From DATAFT01 sp035544635 (lineage in GTDB: Bacteria; Acidobacteriota; Thermoanaerobaculia; Multivoradales; Multivoraceae), in assembly GCA_035544635.1 (NCBI GenBank), contig DATKDQ010000009.1, positions 1 through 7,340 of the forward strand: DNA of 7,340 nucleotides. The letters run 5' to 3'. The translations under genes and the position numbers were made by a program. The notes beneath the pieces were generated by a model. The model saw nothing but the letters and a program-made list of their open reading frames with translations, was not told the origin of the DNA and did not search any database. Within the stretch, counting starts at the first letter, position 1, and each line of letters opens with the position of its first letter. Positions 6,642 to 7,340 of the stretch are shown one piece after another.

Positions 6642-7340
6642 CTACGCCACCCAGGCGGGCGATTCGTGGCGCGCGTCGCGGCTGAGCGCTCCCGCTTCCT
6701 CGAAGAAGAAGCGATCCTCGCCGAACGCCGGTTCGAGCTCGTCCAGCCAGGTGGCCTTCTCGTCGAAGCGGGCGAAGAACGGGCGACGCACCCAGGCCGG
6801 ATCGCGCGCCTGGAGGAAGTCGAGCACGAACACGTGCTCCCCGGCCACCTCGCTGATACCGAGGATGCGCACCTTGCCCGGCCATGCCGACATCGACGGG
6901 CCACGAGCCGTGCGCGCCAGTCCGCTCACCCGCCGGTAGGCCTGGCGGAAGATCTGGTGGGCGCGCGCCAGCGGGACCTCGAAGTAGTTCTTGGGGCCGG
7001 TGTCGCGCTCGACGAACATGTAGTACGGCACCATCCCGAGCCGTACGCCGCGGCGCCACATCTCGGCCCACGCGCCGGCGTGATCGTTGACGTGCCGCAC
7101 CAGCGGCGCCTGCATGCGCACCTCGGCTCCGGCCGCGCGCACCCGCCGCACCGCCTCCTCCGCCAGGGGCGTGGACAGCTCCACCGGATTGCTGTAGTGC
7201 CCCATCAGCGCGACGTGCTTTCCGGCCGCGATGATCTCCTCGATCAGACGCAGGAGGTCGTCGGCATCGGCGTCGGTGGTGAAGCGCTGCGGCCAGTAGG
7301 CGAGCGCCTTGGTGCCGAGACGGATGGTCTGGACGTGCTG
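6642..7340 (-). CDS. KamA-like radical-SAM aminomutase, C-terminal part (N-terminus outside window)
   Basis: The frame is open from the window edge to a TAG at 6644-6642, giving the last 232 residues. It matches the C-terminal half of lysine 2,3-aminomutase (KamA) relatives: IRLGTKALAYWPQRFT, GHYSNPVELS, APLVRHVNDHAGAW and MVPYYMFVERDTGP. These are the counterparts of KamA's 'R.GTR...PQR', 'NHP.E.T', 'LLRGVND' and 'PYYLYQCD'. Such enzymes use SAM, an iron-sulphur cluster and PLP to move an amino group between neighbouring carbons. The cluster motif would lie upstream of the window. The PLP lysine is likely the Lys of SAWPGK at 6873-6875. The two aspartates that set lysine specificity (D293, D330 in clostridial KamA) align by eye with Arg and Ser, so the substrate may not be lysine. 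It heads the visible operon, 14 bp before the aminotransferase. Confidence 0.88.
   Translation of the reverse strand, partial: QHVQTIRLGTKALAYWPQRFTTDADADDLLRLIEEIIAAGKHVALMGHYSNPVELSTPLAEEAVRRVRAAGAEVRMQAPLVRHVNDHAGAWAEMWRRGVRLGMVPYYMFVERDTGPKNYFEVPLARAHQIFRQAYRRVSGLARTARGPSMSAWPGKVRILGISEVAGEHVFVLDFLQARDPAWVRRPFFARFDEKATWLDELEPAFGEDRFFFEEAGALSRDARHESPAWVA

Noticed and set aside
4862..6904. 680-codon minus-strand frame running through aminotransferase and kinase
   Set aside because: It is out of frame with both real genes, and its sequence is low-complexity Arg/Ser/Pro/Ala.
5689..6939. 416-codon plus-strand open frame opposite the aminotransferase and aminomutase genes
   Set aside because: It spans two real genes on the other strand and their intergenic gap, and its translation resembles no known family; it is a codon-bias shadow.
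6642..7205. ATG at 7205 as the start of a small separate protein
   Set aside because: The same frame is open to the window edge and its upstream residues (IRLGTKALAYWPQRFT and onward) match KamA relatives, so this Met is internal.

Overview
The window is GC-rich throughout (G/C dominates third codon positions in every real gene) and carries a signalling pair that is common in Acidobacteriota, Myxococcota, Planctomycetota, Gemmatimonadota and related uncultured lineages: a membrane Ser/Thr kinase with a long TPR tail, plus an ECF sigma factor of the kinase-linked ('Sig-70_X6', TIGR02999-like) type. I infer an environmental, probably uncultured, Gram-negative bacterium from one of these groups. 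The sequence alone does not fix the phylum.

Plus strand, left part: the 3' end of a small UPF0332/HEPN-domain protein (2-205), a 66-bp gap, then a DUF885-family predicted zinc peptidase with a lipoprotein-type signal sequence (272-1984) behind a strong Shine-Dalgarno site.

Minus strand, right to left: a tight run of four genes that looks like one operon. It contains the C-terminal part of a KamA-like radical-SAM aminomutase (7340-6642, cut by the window edge), a fold-type I PLP aminotransferase (6627-5377, 14-bp gap), a transmembrane Ser/Thr kinase with about ten TPRs (about 5366-2598, with a Shine-Dalgarno overlapping the previous stop), and the ECF sigma factor (2562-2002, 35-bp gap). This run converges on the DUF885 gene with only 17 bp between stop codons. 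No tRNA, rRNA, CRISPR array or mobile element is visible.

Likely working model (inference): the aminomutase and aminotransferase act on a small amino-acid-type metabolite, while the kinase senses a signal and controls the sigma factor by phosphorylation, since no anti-sigma gene is present. Three things deserve attention. (1) Sigma region 2.2 lacks the usual acidic DAED-type motif and has two threonines there, as expected for a phosphorylation-activated sigma factor. (2) The kinase has no ATG/GTG/TTG start where the family alignment and a perfect Shine-Dalgarno say it should begin; the codon there is ACG. (3) The KamA-like protein keeps the PLP lysine but seems to lack the two aspartates that give lysine specificity.
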